From NCBI GenBank assembly GCA_963703085.1, contig OY969789.1:1922001-1986000 (forward strand): 64,000 bases of DNA, given 5' to 3'. Both the position numbers and the translations under genes were made by a program. Under the pieces are notes generated by a model, which was not told the origin of the DNA, did no database searches, and saw only the letters and a list, made by a program, of their open reading frames with translations. This DNA comes from DATAEG01 sp963703085. GTDB lineage: Bacteria > Actinomycetota > Actinomycetes > Mycobacteriales > Jatrophihabitantaceae. Of the stretch, positions 41,920 through 50,124 are shown in pieces (position 1 is the stretch's first letter; every line of letters begins with the position of its first letter).

Positions 41920-42987
41920 ATGACCGCTACCCGTCAGGTATTTCACCGCCTAGCGGTGGCAGCCGTCGACAAGCTCACCGATGACGCCGCTGCAGTGACC
42001 TTCGCCGTCCCCGCGGAGTTGCGCGAGGAGTTCGCGTTCCAGCCGGGGCAGTCGCTCACCGTGCGCCGGATCGTGGACGGCCGCGACGAGCGGCGCAGCT
42101 ACTCCATCTGTGCGCCGGCCGGAGCAGCGCCGCGCATCGGAGTCCGCGCAGTGAGTAGTGGGCTGATGTCCAGCTGGCTCGTCAACGAGGTGCGCGCCGG
42201 TGACGAGGTCGAGGTGGCCGGCCCGACCGGGTCGTTCACCCCGGACCTGACCGAGCCCGGTCACCACGTGCTCATTGCTGCCGGCTCGGGGATCACCCCG
42301 TTGTTGTCGATCGCCGCGTCGGTGCTGCCCCGACGACACAGCCAGATCACCATGCTCTACGGCAACCGGCGCAGCGACACCGTGATGTTCGCCGACGAGG
42401 TAGCCGACCTGAAGGACGCGCACCCCACCCGGCTGCAGCTGGTGCATGTGCTGTCCCGGGAGGCGCAGGAGGTAGAGCTGTTCAGCGGCCGGCTCGACGC
42501 GGCAAAGCTGCGCGAGCTGTTGCCGGTCACCTGTGCGATCGATGCGGTCGACCACTGGTGGCTGTGTGGTCCGTTCGAGATGGTGACCGACGCGATCGGG
42601 GTGCTCCGCGATCTCGGCGTGCCGGCCGAGCGCATCCATCGCGAGCTGTTCTACGTCGAGGACGTGCCCCCGCCGATGGACAAGCACGTCGAGGCTGCGC
42701 CGGACGGCGCCGGCACCGAGACCACCGTCATCCTCGACGGCCGGGCCACCACCCTGACGCTGCCGGCCGGCAGCACGGTGCTCGACGGTGCGCAACGGGT
42801 CCGCCCGGACCTGCCGTTCGCCTGCAAGGGCGGCGTGTGCGGAACCTGCCGGGCCAAGGTCGTCGACGGTGAGGTGACGATGCGGCGCAACTTCGCGCTG
42901 GAAGCCGCGGAGGTCGCGGCCGGCTTCGTGCTCACCTGCCAGAGCGTGCCGGTGAGCGACCGGGTCACCGTCGACTTCGACCAGTAG
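41920..42987 (+). CDS. paaE: 1,2-phenylacetyl-CoA epoxidase reductase subunit E
   Basis: 355 residues. FAD domain with RRSYSICAP near residue 57, NAD domain with IAAGSGITPLLS near 123 and WWLCGPFEM near 210, then a plant-type [2Fe-2S] domain with CKGGVCGTC near 304 and a fourth Cys in VLTCQSVP. It passes electrons from NADPH to the PaaA diiron site. It starts three bases after paaD. Its stop codon lies in the first copy of a 22-bp tandem duplication. Confidence 0.96.
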   Translation: MTATRQVFHRLAVAAVDKLTDDAAAVTFAVPAELREEFAFQPGQSLTVRRIVDGRDERRSYSICAPAGAAPRIGVRAVSSGLMSSWLVNEVRAGDEVEVAGPTGSFTPDLTEPGHHVLIAAGSGITPLLSIAASVLPRRHSQITMLYGNRRSDTVMFADEVADLKDAHPTRLQLVHVLSREAQEVELFSGRLDAAKLRELLPVTCAIDAVDHWWLCGPFEMVTDAIGVLRDLGVPAERIHRELFYVEDVPPPMDKHVEAAPDGAGTETTVILDGRATTLTLPAGSTVLDGAQRVRPDLPFACKGGVCGTCRAKVVDGEVTMRRNFALEAAEVAAGFVLTCQSVPVSDRVTVDFDQ

Positions 42988-43022
42988 CGCACCATCCCGC
43001 GACCAGTAGCGCACCATCCCGC
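42979..43022 (+). repeat. 22-bp tandem duplication over the paaE stop codon
   Basis: GACCAGTAGCGCACCATCCCGC occurs twice in a row (42979-43000, 43001-43022). The first copy contains the last codons and stop of paaE. It lies next to the hairpin element at 43037. Confidence 0.9.
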
Positions 43023-43036
43023 GCATTCCCACCACC

Positions 43037-43090
43037 GTGATGATCACGGTGATCCGGTCGCCGGAGCGACCAGGCCAGCGTGATCATCGC
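43037..43090. repeat. GATGATC-stem hairpin element, copy 2
   Basis: GTGATGATCACG (43037-43048) pairs with CGTGATCATCGC (43079-43090), with one mismatch in twelve, around a 30-base loop. It is located between paaE and the aminotransferase gene on the same strand. Confidence 0.6.
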
Positions 43091-43112
43091 GGGCAGGGCC
43101 AGAATGGTTCCC

Positions 43113-44451
43113 ATGACTGATGCCGCCGCTGCCCGCACCTACGAGTTGGACCGGGCGCACGTATTCCATTCCTGGTCCGCGCAGGCCGCGGTCAAGCCGA
43201 TGGTCATCACCCGCGCCGAAGGCAGTTACGTCTGGGACGGCGAGGGCAATCGGCTTCTGGATTTCTCCAGCCAGCTGGTCAACACCAACATCGGCCATCA
43301 GCACCCGGTCGTCGTGGAGGCGATCAAGGCGCAAGCCGACCGAATCTGCACGATCGCCCCGCAGCACGCCAACGACCAGCGCTCCGAGGCGGCCCGGCTC
43401 ATCGCCGAGGTCGCCCCGGACGGGATGGAGAAGGTCTTCTTCACCAACGCCGGCGCCGAGGCGGTGGAGAACGCGGTGCGGATGGCCCGGCTGCACACCG
43501 GACGGATCAAGGTGCTCAGCCAATACCGCAGCTACCACGGCGGCACGCAGGTGGCCGTGAATCTCACCGGCGACACCCGCCGCTGGGCCAACGACTACGG
43601 CGCGGCGGGGGTGGTGCACTTCTTCGGACCGTTCCTCTACCGCAGCCAGTTCCACGCCACCACCGAGGCGGAAGAGTGTGAGCGCGCGCTGGCCCATCTC
43701 CGTTCGGTGATCGAGTTCGAGGGACCGGCAACCCTCGCAGCGATCATTCTCGAGTCGATCCCGGGCACCGCCGGGATCATGCCGCCGCCGCCCGGGTACC
43801 TCGCCGGCGTGCGCGCGCTGTGCGACGAGTTCGGCATCGTGTACATCGCCGATGAGGTAATGGCTGGTTTCGGCCGGGCCGGCACCTGGTTCGCCTTCCA
43901 GAACTGGGATGTGGTGCCCGATCTCATCACCTTCGCCAAGGGGGTCAACTCCGGCTATGTGCCGCTCGGCGGGGTGATCATCAGCGACGAGATCGCGGCC
44001 ACGTTCGCAGCAGCGCGTCTATCCCGGTGGGCTCACCTATTCCGGGCATCCACTGGCCTGTGCCGCTGCAGTCGCCACCATCAACCTCATGCGCGAGGAC
44101 GGGATCGTCGAGAACGCAGCACGCATCGGCCGGGACGTTCTGGGCCCTGGTCTGCGCGCCCTGGCCGAGCGGCACCCGAGCATCGGTGAGGTCCGCGGCC
44201 TGGGCGTGTTCTGGGCGCTGGACCTCGTGGTGAACCGGGAGACCCGCGAACCGCTGGCTCCGTACGGCGGGAGCAGCCCGGCCATGGGCGACCTGGTGGC
44301 TGCCTGCAAAGCAGCGGGGCTGCTGCCGTTCACCAACTACCACCGGCTGCACGTAGTCCCACCGTGCACCGTCACCGAGGCCGAGGCGAAGGAGGGCCTG
44401 TCGATTTTGGACGAGGCGCTCTCCGCCGCCGACGCGCATACCACCGCATGA
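43113..44451 (+). pseudogene. Class III (omega) aminotransferase with a +1 frameshift
   Basis: The two frames joined at 44010 give about 445 residues of a class III PLP aminotransferase. The first frame (from ATG 43113, MTDAAAARTYELDRAHVF) holds IIADEV-type IVYIADEVMAGFGRAG and the PLP lysine in FAKGVNSGYVPLGG near residue 276. The second frame continues QRVYPGGLTYSGHPLACAA to the end at 44451. An extra G at 44010 separates them; without correction the protein ends in unrelated sequence at 44189. It lies between paaE and paaI (ATGA overlap with paaI), so it may act on an amine or beta-amino acid; the substrate is unknown. Confidence 0.85.
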
Positions 44452-44897
44452 GCGACTCCAGCAGTGCGGCCGCGGAACAGACAGTGGCGCGGTTCCGCCA
44501 GCAGATGCAGGGCGGCTTCTCCGGCCTGTTGGGGATGACCTTCGGCGAGACCTCCGAGGATCGCGTCGAGGTCTCCGTCCCGGTCACTGACGAGCTGCGC
44601 CAGCCGTACGGCATCGTGCACGGTGGCGTGCACTCCAGTCTCGTGGAGACCGCAGCCAGCGTGGGAGGCGCACTGTGGTTCGGCGAGCGGGGCAACGTCG
44701 TCGGGGTCACGAACACCACGCACTTCTTGCGGGCCGTCCGCGACGGCGAACTACGGGCCGTGGCGACACCGATCCACCGGGGACGCACCCAGCAGCTGTG
44801 GCTGGTAGAGATCCATGACGATGCCGGCCGGTTGGCAGCGCGGGGCGAAGTCCGGCTGGCGAACCTCAGCACAGCCGATGGCTTAGGCAATTCCTAG
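44448..44897 (+). CDS. paaI: Hotdog-fold thioesterase PaaI
   Basis: 149 residues. The hotdog signature YGIVHGGVHSSLVETAASVGG near residues 55-75 includes the HGG turn and the catalytic acidic residue on the central helix; TNTTHFLRAVRDGELRA is the second conserved strand pair. PaaI hydrolyses stalled ring-hydroxylated or other acyl-CoA products of phenylacetate breakdown to recover CoA. ATG 44448 overlaps the aminotransferase stop. No paaG, paaZ or paaK is in the window. Confidence 0.88.
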   Translation: MSDSSSAAAEQTVARFRQQMQGGFSGLLGMTFGETSEDRVEVSVPVTDELRQPYGIVHGGVHSSLVETAASVGGALWFGERGNVVGVTNTTHFLRAVRDGELRAVATPIHRGRTQQLWLVEIHDDAGRLAARGEVRLANLSTADGLGNS

Positions 44898-45055
44898 CCG
44901 GCTGGGGTTTCCTGACCGGCGGATCCGGCCATAGTCGTGTCATACACTCACGCGCACGAATCAAAGAGCTGGGCACGTCTGCAGGTGCGGGGGGTACCGG
45001 CGCGTTCGACACACGTCGTCCGAGGCGGGTGACGCGCGGGGATGAGGGAGTCTTC

Positions 45056-46501
45056 ATGGGTACTGGCGGTCGAGCGCGAGTCCGCAGCTCCATCAAGATG
45101 GTCGCGCTCGTCGCGGCCATCGCGCTGGTGGCCGCGGGGTGCACGGTCAACGGCACCGCTACGCCCGGCAAGGGTGGAGTGGCCCAGGACGTCCCCGCCT
45201 CGCAGCTCAAGATCATCGGTGACGGCCAGACGAAGTTCGACATCCGGGCGCGCAATGCGCTCACCGATGTGGAGCAGTTCTGGAAGGAAGTCTTCCCCAC
45301 CATCTCCAACGGCAAGGCCTTCGTCCCGCTGAAGGGTGGCGTGTACTCGGTGACCACCGGTCACCCCAACTCGGACAACGCCTGCATGGCCCAACAGCCG
45401 ACCGCGGCCGACAACAACGCGTTCTACTGCCCGCCGGATGACAGCTTCGCCTACGACCGCACCGGTCTGGTCGGCCAGCTCGCCGACCAGTTCGGTCCCG
45501 AGTTCGCAATGGTGGTGATTGCCCACGAGTTCGGCCACCTCATCCAGAACCGGTTGGGCATCGACGAGCCGTCGATCCTTCTCGAGTCGCAGGCCGACTG
45601 CGCTGCGGGTGCGTTCACAGCCGCCGAGTACGGCGTCTCCGTTCCCGCGGTCAAGGACCCGCACTTCCGCGAACTGCCGCCGGCGCTGGACCAGACGATC
45701 ATCGGGCTGATCTTGCTGCGTGACTCGCAGCCGCACAACGCGAGCGATCCGCAGACACACGGCACCGGTTTCGACCGGGCCAGCGCGTTCTCCGACGGCT
45801 TCCACAACGGCGCGAAGTTCTGCTACAGCGACGACTGGGCCAACCGCCCGTTCACCGAGCGCCCCTACACCACCGATGCGGACTACGCGGCCGGCGGCAA
45901 CCTGCCGGAGGCGCAGATCGTCACTCCGACCGGCGGACTCATCGGCGACCTCAACGCGTTCTGGGCCACGGCGTTCAGCAAGGTCGGCGGCGGTAAGAAG
46001 TGGCAGCAGGTGCAGGTCAAGAAGGCTGACCACCCGGCTTGCTCCGACAGCTCGGTGGAGTTCGGGTACTGCCCGAATGACAACACCATCTACTACAGCG
46101 ACGACATCGCCCAACAGGCGTACAACAGCGTGCCGGACATCCGCATCGGAGCGGACGGCAAGGCGGTGTACAACGACACCGGCAGCGGCGACTATGCCCT
46201 GGGCACCCTGTTCGCCGTGGGGTTCGGGCTGGCCGTGCTGCATCAGAGCGGCAAGGGCATCGACGACGGCCCGGCACTGATGACCGCGGTGTGCTACGCC
46301 GGCGCCTACTCCAAAGACATCAACGTCGCGAAGGGTGCGCGCGGCTTCACGCTGTCGCCGCCCGACATGGACGAGGCAACGTACGCGGTTTTGCGCACTA
46401 TCAACCAGACGACCGTCTTCAGCCCGCGGAACACCACCGGCCTGGATCGCATCCAGTCCTTCCGTAAGGGGTATCTCGCCTCGGACGCCGGCGGCTGCTG
46501 A
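45056..46501 (+). CDS. Neutral zinc metallopeptidase-like lipoprotein (YpfJ family)
   Basis: 481 residues. The N-terminal signal ends in a lipobox VAAGC near residue 33 and is followed by a Thr/Gly-rich linker. The zinc motif VVIAHEFGHLIQNRLG (HExxH) is near residue 155; the downstream ESQADCAAGAF segment would supply the third ligand, as in YpfJ-like putative neutral zinc metallopeptidases. Located on the outer face of the membrane; substrate unknown. ATG 45056 with ribosome site GAGGGA is preferred to GTG 45029. A 158-bp leader region separates it from paaI. Confidence 0.86.
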   Translation: MGTGGRARVRSSIKMVALVAAIALVAAGCTVNGTATPGKGGVAQDVPASQLKIIGDGQTKFDIRARNALTDVEQFWKEVFPTISNGKAFVPLKGGVYSVTTGHPNSDNACMAQQPTAADNNAFYCPPDDSFAYDRTGLVGQLADQFGPEFAMVVIAHEFGHLIQNRLGIDEPSILLESQADCAAGAFTAAEYGVSVPAVKDPHFRELPPALDQTIIGLILLRDSQPHNASDPQTHGTGFDRASAFSDGFHNGAKFCYSDDWANRPFTERPYTTDADYAAGGNLPEAQIVTPTGGLIGDLNAFWATAFSKVGGGKKWQQVQVKKADHPACSDSSVEFGYCPNDNTIYYSDDIAQQAYNSVPDIRIGADGKAVYNDTGSGDYALGTLFAVGFGLAVLHQSGKGIDDGPALMTAVCYAGAYSKDINVAKGARGFTLSPPDMDEATYAVLRTINQTTVFSPRNTTGLDRIQSFRKGYLASDAGGC

Positions 46502-46539
46502 GCGGTCCGAGGTGCCGCGAAGCACTCGCCCTCCACGGA

Positions 46540-46545
46540 TAGGGT
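46540..46545 (+). promoter_or_regulatory. -10 box of a leaderless promoter (TAGGGT)
   Basis: TAGGGT, seven bases, then GTG 46553 of tldD. Confidence 0.45.
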
Positions 46546-46552
46546 GCTGACC

Positions 46553-48058
46553 GTGCCTTCCGTCGACGAGTCCTTCACGTCCTTGCCGCTACGGCAACTC
46601 GCCGACACCGCGCTGCACCGCGCCGCGGAATTAGGTGCCCGGCATGCCGACGTTCGAATCGAGCGCAGCAGGCTCGGTGTGCTCGGTCTGCGCGACGCTC
46701 GCCTCGAGACCTCCGTGGACCGGCAGGACCTCGGCCTCGGTGTGCGGGTCGTCGTGGACGGCACGTGGGGTTTCGCGAGCACCGCGGAGTTGAGCGTCGA
46801 CGCGGCGCTGCGAACCGCCGCGGCGGCCGTGCAGGTAGCCAGAGTGAGCCAGCCGCTCACCGCCCGGCCTGTGGAACTCGCCGCCGAACCGGCGTATCCC
46901 GACGCCACCTGGGTCAGCGACTGGGAGGTCAACCCGTTCGACGTGCCGGAGGCCGAGCGGATCGCGCTGCTGGCCGACTACTCACAGCGACTGCTGGCCT
47001 CCGACGGCGTCAGCCACGTCAGCGCGGAAGTGGACTTCGTCCAGGAGAACAAGTTCTACGCCGATTCCGCCGGCACGAGCACGACCCAGCAACGGGTCCG
47101 CATCGAGCCCATGTTCACCGCCATCGCCGTGGACAGCTCAGCCGGGTCGTTCGAGAGTATGAACACCCTTGCCCCGCCGGCCGGGCGCGGCTGGGAGTAT
47201 CTCACCGGTACCGGCTGGGACTTCGGCGCGGAGCTCGCCCAGCTGCCCACGTTCCTCGCCGAGAAGACGAAGGCGCCGAGTGTCACCGCGGGCCGGTACG
47301 ACCTCGTGGTGGATCCGTCGAATCTCTGGCTGACGATCCATGAGTCAATCGGTCACGCCACCGAGCTCGATCGCGCGCTGGGTTACGAGGCCGCCTACGC
47401 AGGCACATCCTTCGCTACGCCGGACAAGCTGAACACGCTGCGCTACGGCAGCGACGTGATGAACATCGTCGGCGACCGCACAGTCGAGCACGGCCTGGCC
47501 ACCGTCGGCTACGACGACGAAGGCGTCGCAGGGCAGAGCTTCGACATCGTCCGGGACGGGGTGCTCGTCGGCTACCAGATGAATCGTGAGATGGCAGCGA
47601 TGTACGGGCAGCGGTCCAACGGCTGTGGTTACGCAGACTCCGCCGGGCACATCCCGTTGCAGCGGATGGCGAATGTTTCCCTGCTGCCGCAACCCGACGG
47701 GCCGTCCACTGAGCAGCTGATCGGCCGCGTCGAGGACGGAATCTATGTGGTGGGCCGCCGGTCGTGGTCGATCGATATGCAGCGGTTCAACTTCCAGTTC
47801 ACCGGGCAGCGCTTCTACAAGATCACCAACGGTCGGCTTGCCGGCCAGTTGCGCGACGTGGCCTACCAGGCCAAGACCACCGACTTCTGGGGATCGATGG
47901 AAGCCGTCGGCGGCCCGCAGACCTACCTGCTCGGTGGCACGTTCAACTGCGGCAAGGGTCAACCCGGCCAGGGTGCGCCGGTATCGCACGGCTGTCCGGC
48001 GGCACTGTTCCGCGGCGTGAACGTCCTGAACACCGTGCAGGAAGGTGGCGCGCGGTGA
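46553..48058 (+). CDS. tldD: Metalloprotease TldD
   Basis: 501 residues. The zinc motif HESIGHATELD (HExxxH) near residue 262 identifies the catalytic TldD subunit. The N-terminal half (ARHADVRIERSRLGVLGLRD) and the C-terminal GGTFNCGKGQPGQ segment are family landmarks. TldD and TldE form a heterodimer that clips unfolded peptides, for example precursors of ribosomally made peptides or antitoxins. The gene overlaps tldE by GTGA. Confidence 0.94.
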   Translation: MPSVDESFTSLPLRQLADTALHRAAELGARHADVRIERSRLGVLGLRDARLETSVDRQDLGLGVRVVVDGTWGFASTAELSVDAALRTAAAAVQVARVSQPLTARPVELAAEPAYPDATWVSDWEVNPFDVPEAERIALLADYSQRLLASDGVSHVSAEVDFVQENKFYADSAGTSTTQQRVRIEPMFTAIAVDSSAGSFESMNTLAPPAGRGWEYLTGTGWDFGAELAQLPTFLAEKTKAPSVTAGRYDLVVDPSNLWLTIHESIGHATELDRALGYEAAYAGTSFATPDKLNTLRYGSDVMNIVGDRTVEHGLATVGYDDEGVAGQSFDIVRDGVLVGYQMNREMAAMYGQRSNGCGYADSAGHIPLQRMANVSLLPQPDGPSTEQLIGRVEDGIYVVGRRSWSIDMQRFNFQFTGQRFYKITNGRLAGQLRDVAYQAKTTDFWGSMEAVGGPQTYLLGGTFNCGKGQPGQGAPVSHGCPAALFRGVNVLNTVQEGGAR

Positions 48059-49467
48059 GCGGGGCCCCGTCGGCAACGGCACCGGCGCAGGACGTCGTGG
48101 ACCATGCGCTGCGCACCTCCACCGCAGACGGTTGTGTGGCGATCGTCTCCGAGCGCCGTGAGTCGAACCTGCGCTGGGCGTCGAACTCGTTGACCACCAA
48201 CGGTCAGATGGCGTCCCGGTCGGTGACGGTGATCTCGGTCCGCTCCGGCCCGGACGGTGCGCGCGCCGGGGTGGTCACCCGCGCAGCCGCAACCCTCGAC
48301 GACGTGGCCGCGCTGGTCCACGCCAGCGAGCGCGCGGCCGATCAGTCCGACCCGGCCGACGACGCCACCGGGCTCGTCGAGCCGTACCCGCACTCCGACG
48401 ACTGGGATGCCGCGGCGGAAGAGTCCACCGTCGAGATCTTCAGCCGGTTCGCCCCCGAACTGGGTACCGCCTTCGCCCGTGCGGCGGCTCGCGACGAATT
48501 GCTGTTCGGATTCGCCGAACACATCGTGGACACCTCGTTCGTGGGCACGTCGACCGGCTTGCGGCGGCGCTGGGCACAGCCCACTGGGCGCTTGGAGGTC
48601 AACGCCAAGAGCACCGATCTGAGCCGGTCGGCCTGGCACGGGGTGCCGACCCGGGACTTCACCGACGTGGACGCGCTCGCCGTCGCCGACACCCTCTCGC
48701 AGCGGCTGGACTGGGCGCGCAACCACGTCGACCTGCCGGCTGGGCGGTACGAGACGATCCTGCCGCCGTCGGCCGTGGCCGACCTCATGCTCGACCTCTA
48801 TCTCCGATCGACCGCCCGTGATGCCGAAGAGGGCCGCAGCGTATGGAGCGATGCCGAAACCGAGGACGGCACCAAGCTCGGCACCGCCCTCGGCCCGTTG
48901 CCGATCCGGCTCTGGTCCGATCCGGCCGCAGCCGGGGTGCGGTGCGCACCGTTCACCGTCGCGGAGGCCTCGTTCATGGGCCTGATGTCGGTGTTCGACA
49001 ACGGCGCGCCCCGCGAGTCGACCGACTGGATCGCCGGCGGTGCGTTGCACGACCTGCTGCGCAACCGCGCGTGGGCCGAGAAGACCGGCAAGCCGTCCCG
49101 TCAGTTCGTCGACAACCTGCTGATGGATGCCGGCGGCACGGCGAGCCTCGACGAGATGATTGCCGGCACCGAACGAGGCCTGTTGCTGACCTGCCTGTGG
49201 TACATCCGCGAGGTCGACCCGCAGACCGCGCTGCTCACCGGCCTCACCCGCGACGGCGTCTACCTCGTCGAGAACGGCACGGTAAAGGGTGCCGTGACGA
49301 ACTTCCGGTTCAACGAATCGCCGGTCGGCATGCTGGAGCGGGTGGTGCAGGCCGGACGCAGCGAACGCACGCTGCCGCGGGAGTGGAACGACTACTTCAC
49401 CCGTACGGTGATGCCTGCGCTGCGGGTCCGCGACTTCAACATGTCGACGGTCAGCGACGCCAGCTGA
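48055..49467 (+). CDS. tldE: TldD/PmbA family protein TldE
   Basis: 470 residues, PmbA/TldE type without the HExxxH motif, so the non-catalytic partner of TldD. SNSLTTNGQMASRSVTVISV near the start and GLMSVFDNGAPRESTDWIAGG and NFRFNESPVGML near the end are typical. It overlaps tldD, which implies matched synthesis of the two chains. A perfect 16-bp hairpin terminator follows. No peptide-precursor gene was found beside the pair. Confidence 0.92.
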   Translation: MSGAPSATAPAQDVVDHALRTSTADGCVAIVSERRESNLRWASNSLTTNGQMASRSVTVISVRSGPDGARAGVVTRAAATLDDVAALVHASERAADQSDPADDATGLVEPYPHSDDWDAAAEESTVEIFSRFAPELGTAFARAAARDELLFGFAEHIVDTSFVGTSTGLRRRWAQPTGRLEVNAKSTDLSRSAWHGVPTRDFTDVDALAVADTLSQRLDWARNHVDLPAGRYETILPPSAVADLMLDLYLRSTARDAEEGRSVWSDAETEDGTKLGTALGPLPIRLWSDPAAAGVRCAPFTVAEASFMGLMSVFDNGAPRESTDWIAGGALHDLLRNRAWAEKTGKPSRQFVDNLLMDAGGTASLDEMIAGTERGLLLTCLWYIREVDPQTALLTGLTRDGVYLVENGTVKGAVTNFRFNESPVGMLERVVQAGRSERTLPREWNDYFTRTVMPALRVRDFNMSTVSDAS

Positions 49468-49505
49468 CCCTGATCACTCGGTCGGTGCAGCAGAACAGAT
49501 ACGCA

Positions 49506-49541
49506 CAGCGCTGCCCGGGCCAGCCGGCCCGGGCAGCGCTG
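49506..49541. terminator. Strong bidirectional hairpin terminator
   Basis: CAGCGCTGCCCGGGCC (49506-49521) pairs perfectly with 49526-49541 around a four-base loop AGCC. It lies between the convergent tldE and the GlsB-like gene. Confidence 0.85.
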
Positions 49542-49558
49542 CCTTGCTGAGTCGGCGG

Positions 49559-49837
49559 TCAGGTGGTCAGCTGCTTGCGCCCGCCCGCCTTCACCCAGAT
49601 GGCCAGCACGATGACCGCGCCGATGATCGAGCCGACGATGCCGGCCGGCTGGAAGAACCCGTCCTTGCCGTCCTTGTGGAAGATCAGGTAACCCAGGAAG
49701 CCGCCGACGAAGGAACCGATAATCCCGATGACGATGGTCAACGGGATCGACATCCCGCCGGTGCCGGGGACGAGCAGCCGGGCGATTGCGCCGGCGATGA
49801 GGCCGATGATGATGAGACTGATGATCAGGCCGACCAT
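49559..49837 (-). CDS. GlsB/YeaQ/YmgE family stress-response membrane protein
   Basis: 92 residues with three hydrophobic segments. The pattern GLIAGAIARLLVPGTGG..PLTIVIGIIGSFVGGFLGYL is that of the transglycosylase-associated (Transgly_assoc) family of small stress-induced membrane proteins, whose function is unknown. ATG 49837 has GGAG upstream. Confidence 0.9.
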   Translation of the reverse strand: MVGLIISLIIIGLIAGAIARLLVPGTGGMSIPLTIVIGIIGSFVGGFLGYLIFHKDGKDGFFQPAGIVGSIIGAVIVLAIWVKAGGRKQLTT

Positions 49838-50059
49838 GTGACGCTCCTTGTGTCAGACCACCGCGGTGGTCGCTGCCGTGACACCGAAGAGCCACGGCAG
49901 GTTCGGATGAACGTGCGGCCGTCGCTTCGACCGATCCGGCTTGGCAGCCGAATCTGTTGCCTAGTGTGGCACCTCGGCGGCCGTTGTGATCAGAGCCGCA
50001 TGCATCGGGACCCCCCGGAAGCGCTTGCCGGAGGTAGCGTCCAGGCATCCAATCCCCTC

Positions 50060-50110
50060 CCGCCGCGTCCCAACGCGGCGGATGAGGCATTTCCGGTCAA
50101 CGGAGACCGG
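50060..50110 (+). promoter_or_regulatory. Two hairpins in the pckG leader
   Basis: CCGCCGCGT-CCCA-ACGCGGCGG (50060-50081) and CCGGTC-AACGGA-GACCGG (50093-50110) precede the AGGAGG ribosome site (50112-50117). The second stem ends one base before the site, so it could influence translation. It matches no riboswitch class I know. Confidence 0.5.
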
Positions 50111-50124
50111 ACAGGAGGCGACGT

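Noticed and set aside
44948..46525. 525-residue minus-strand frame
   Set aside because: Opposite the zinc metallopeptidase gene; no family features.
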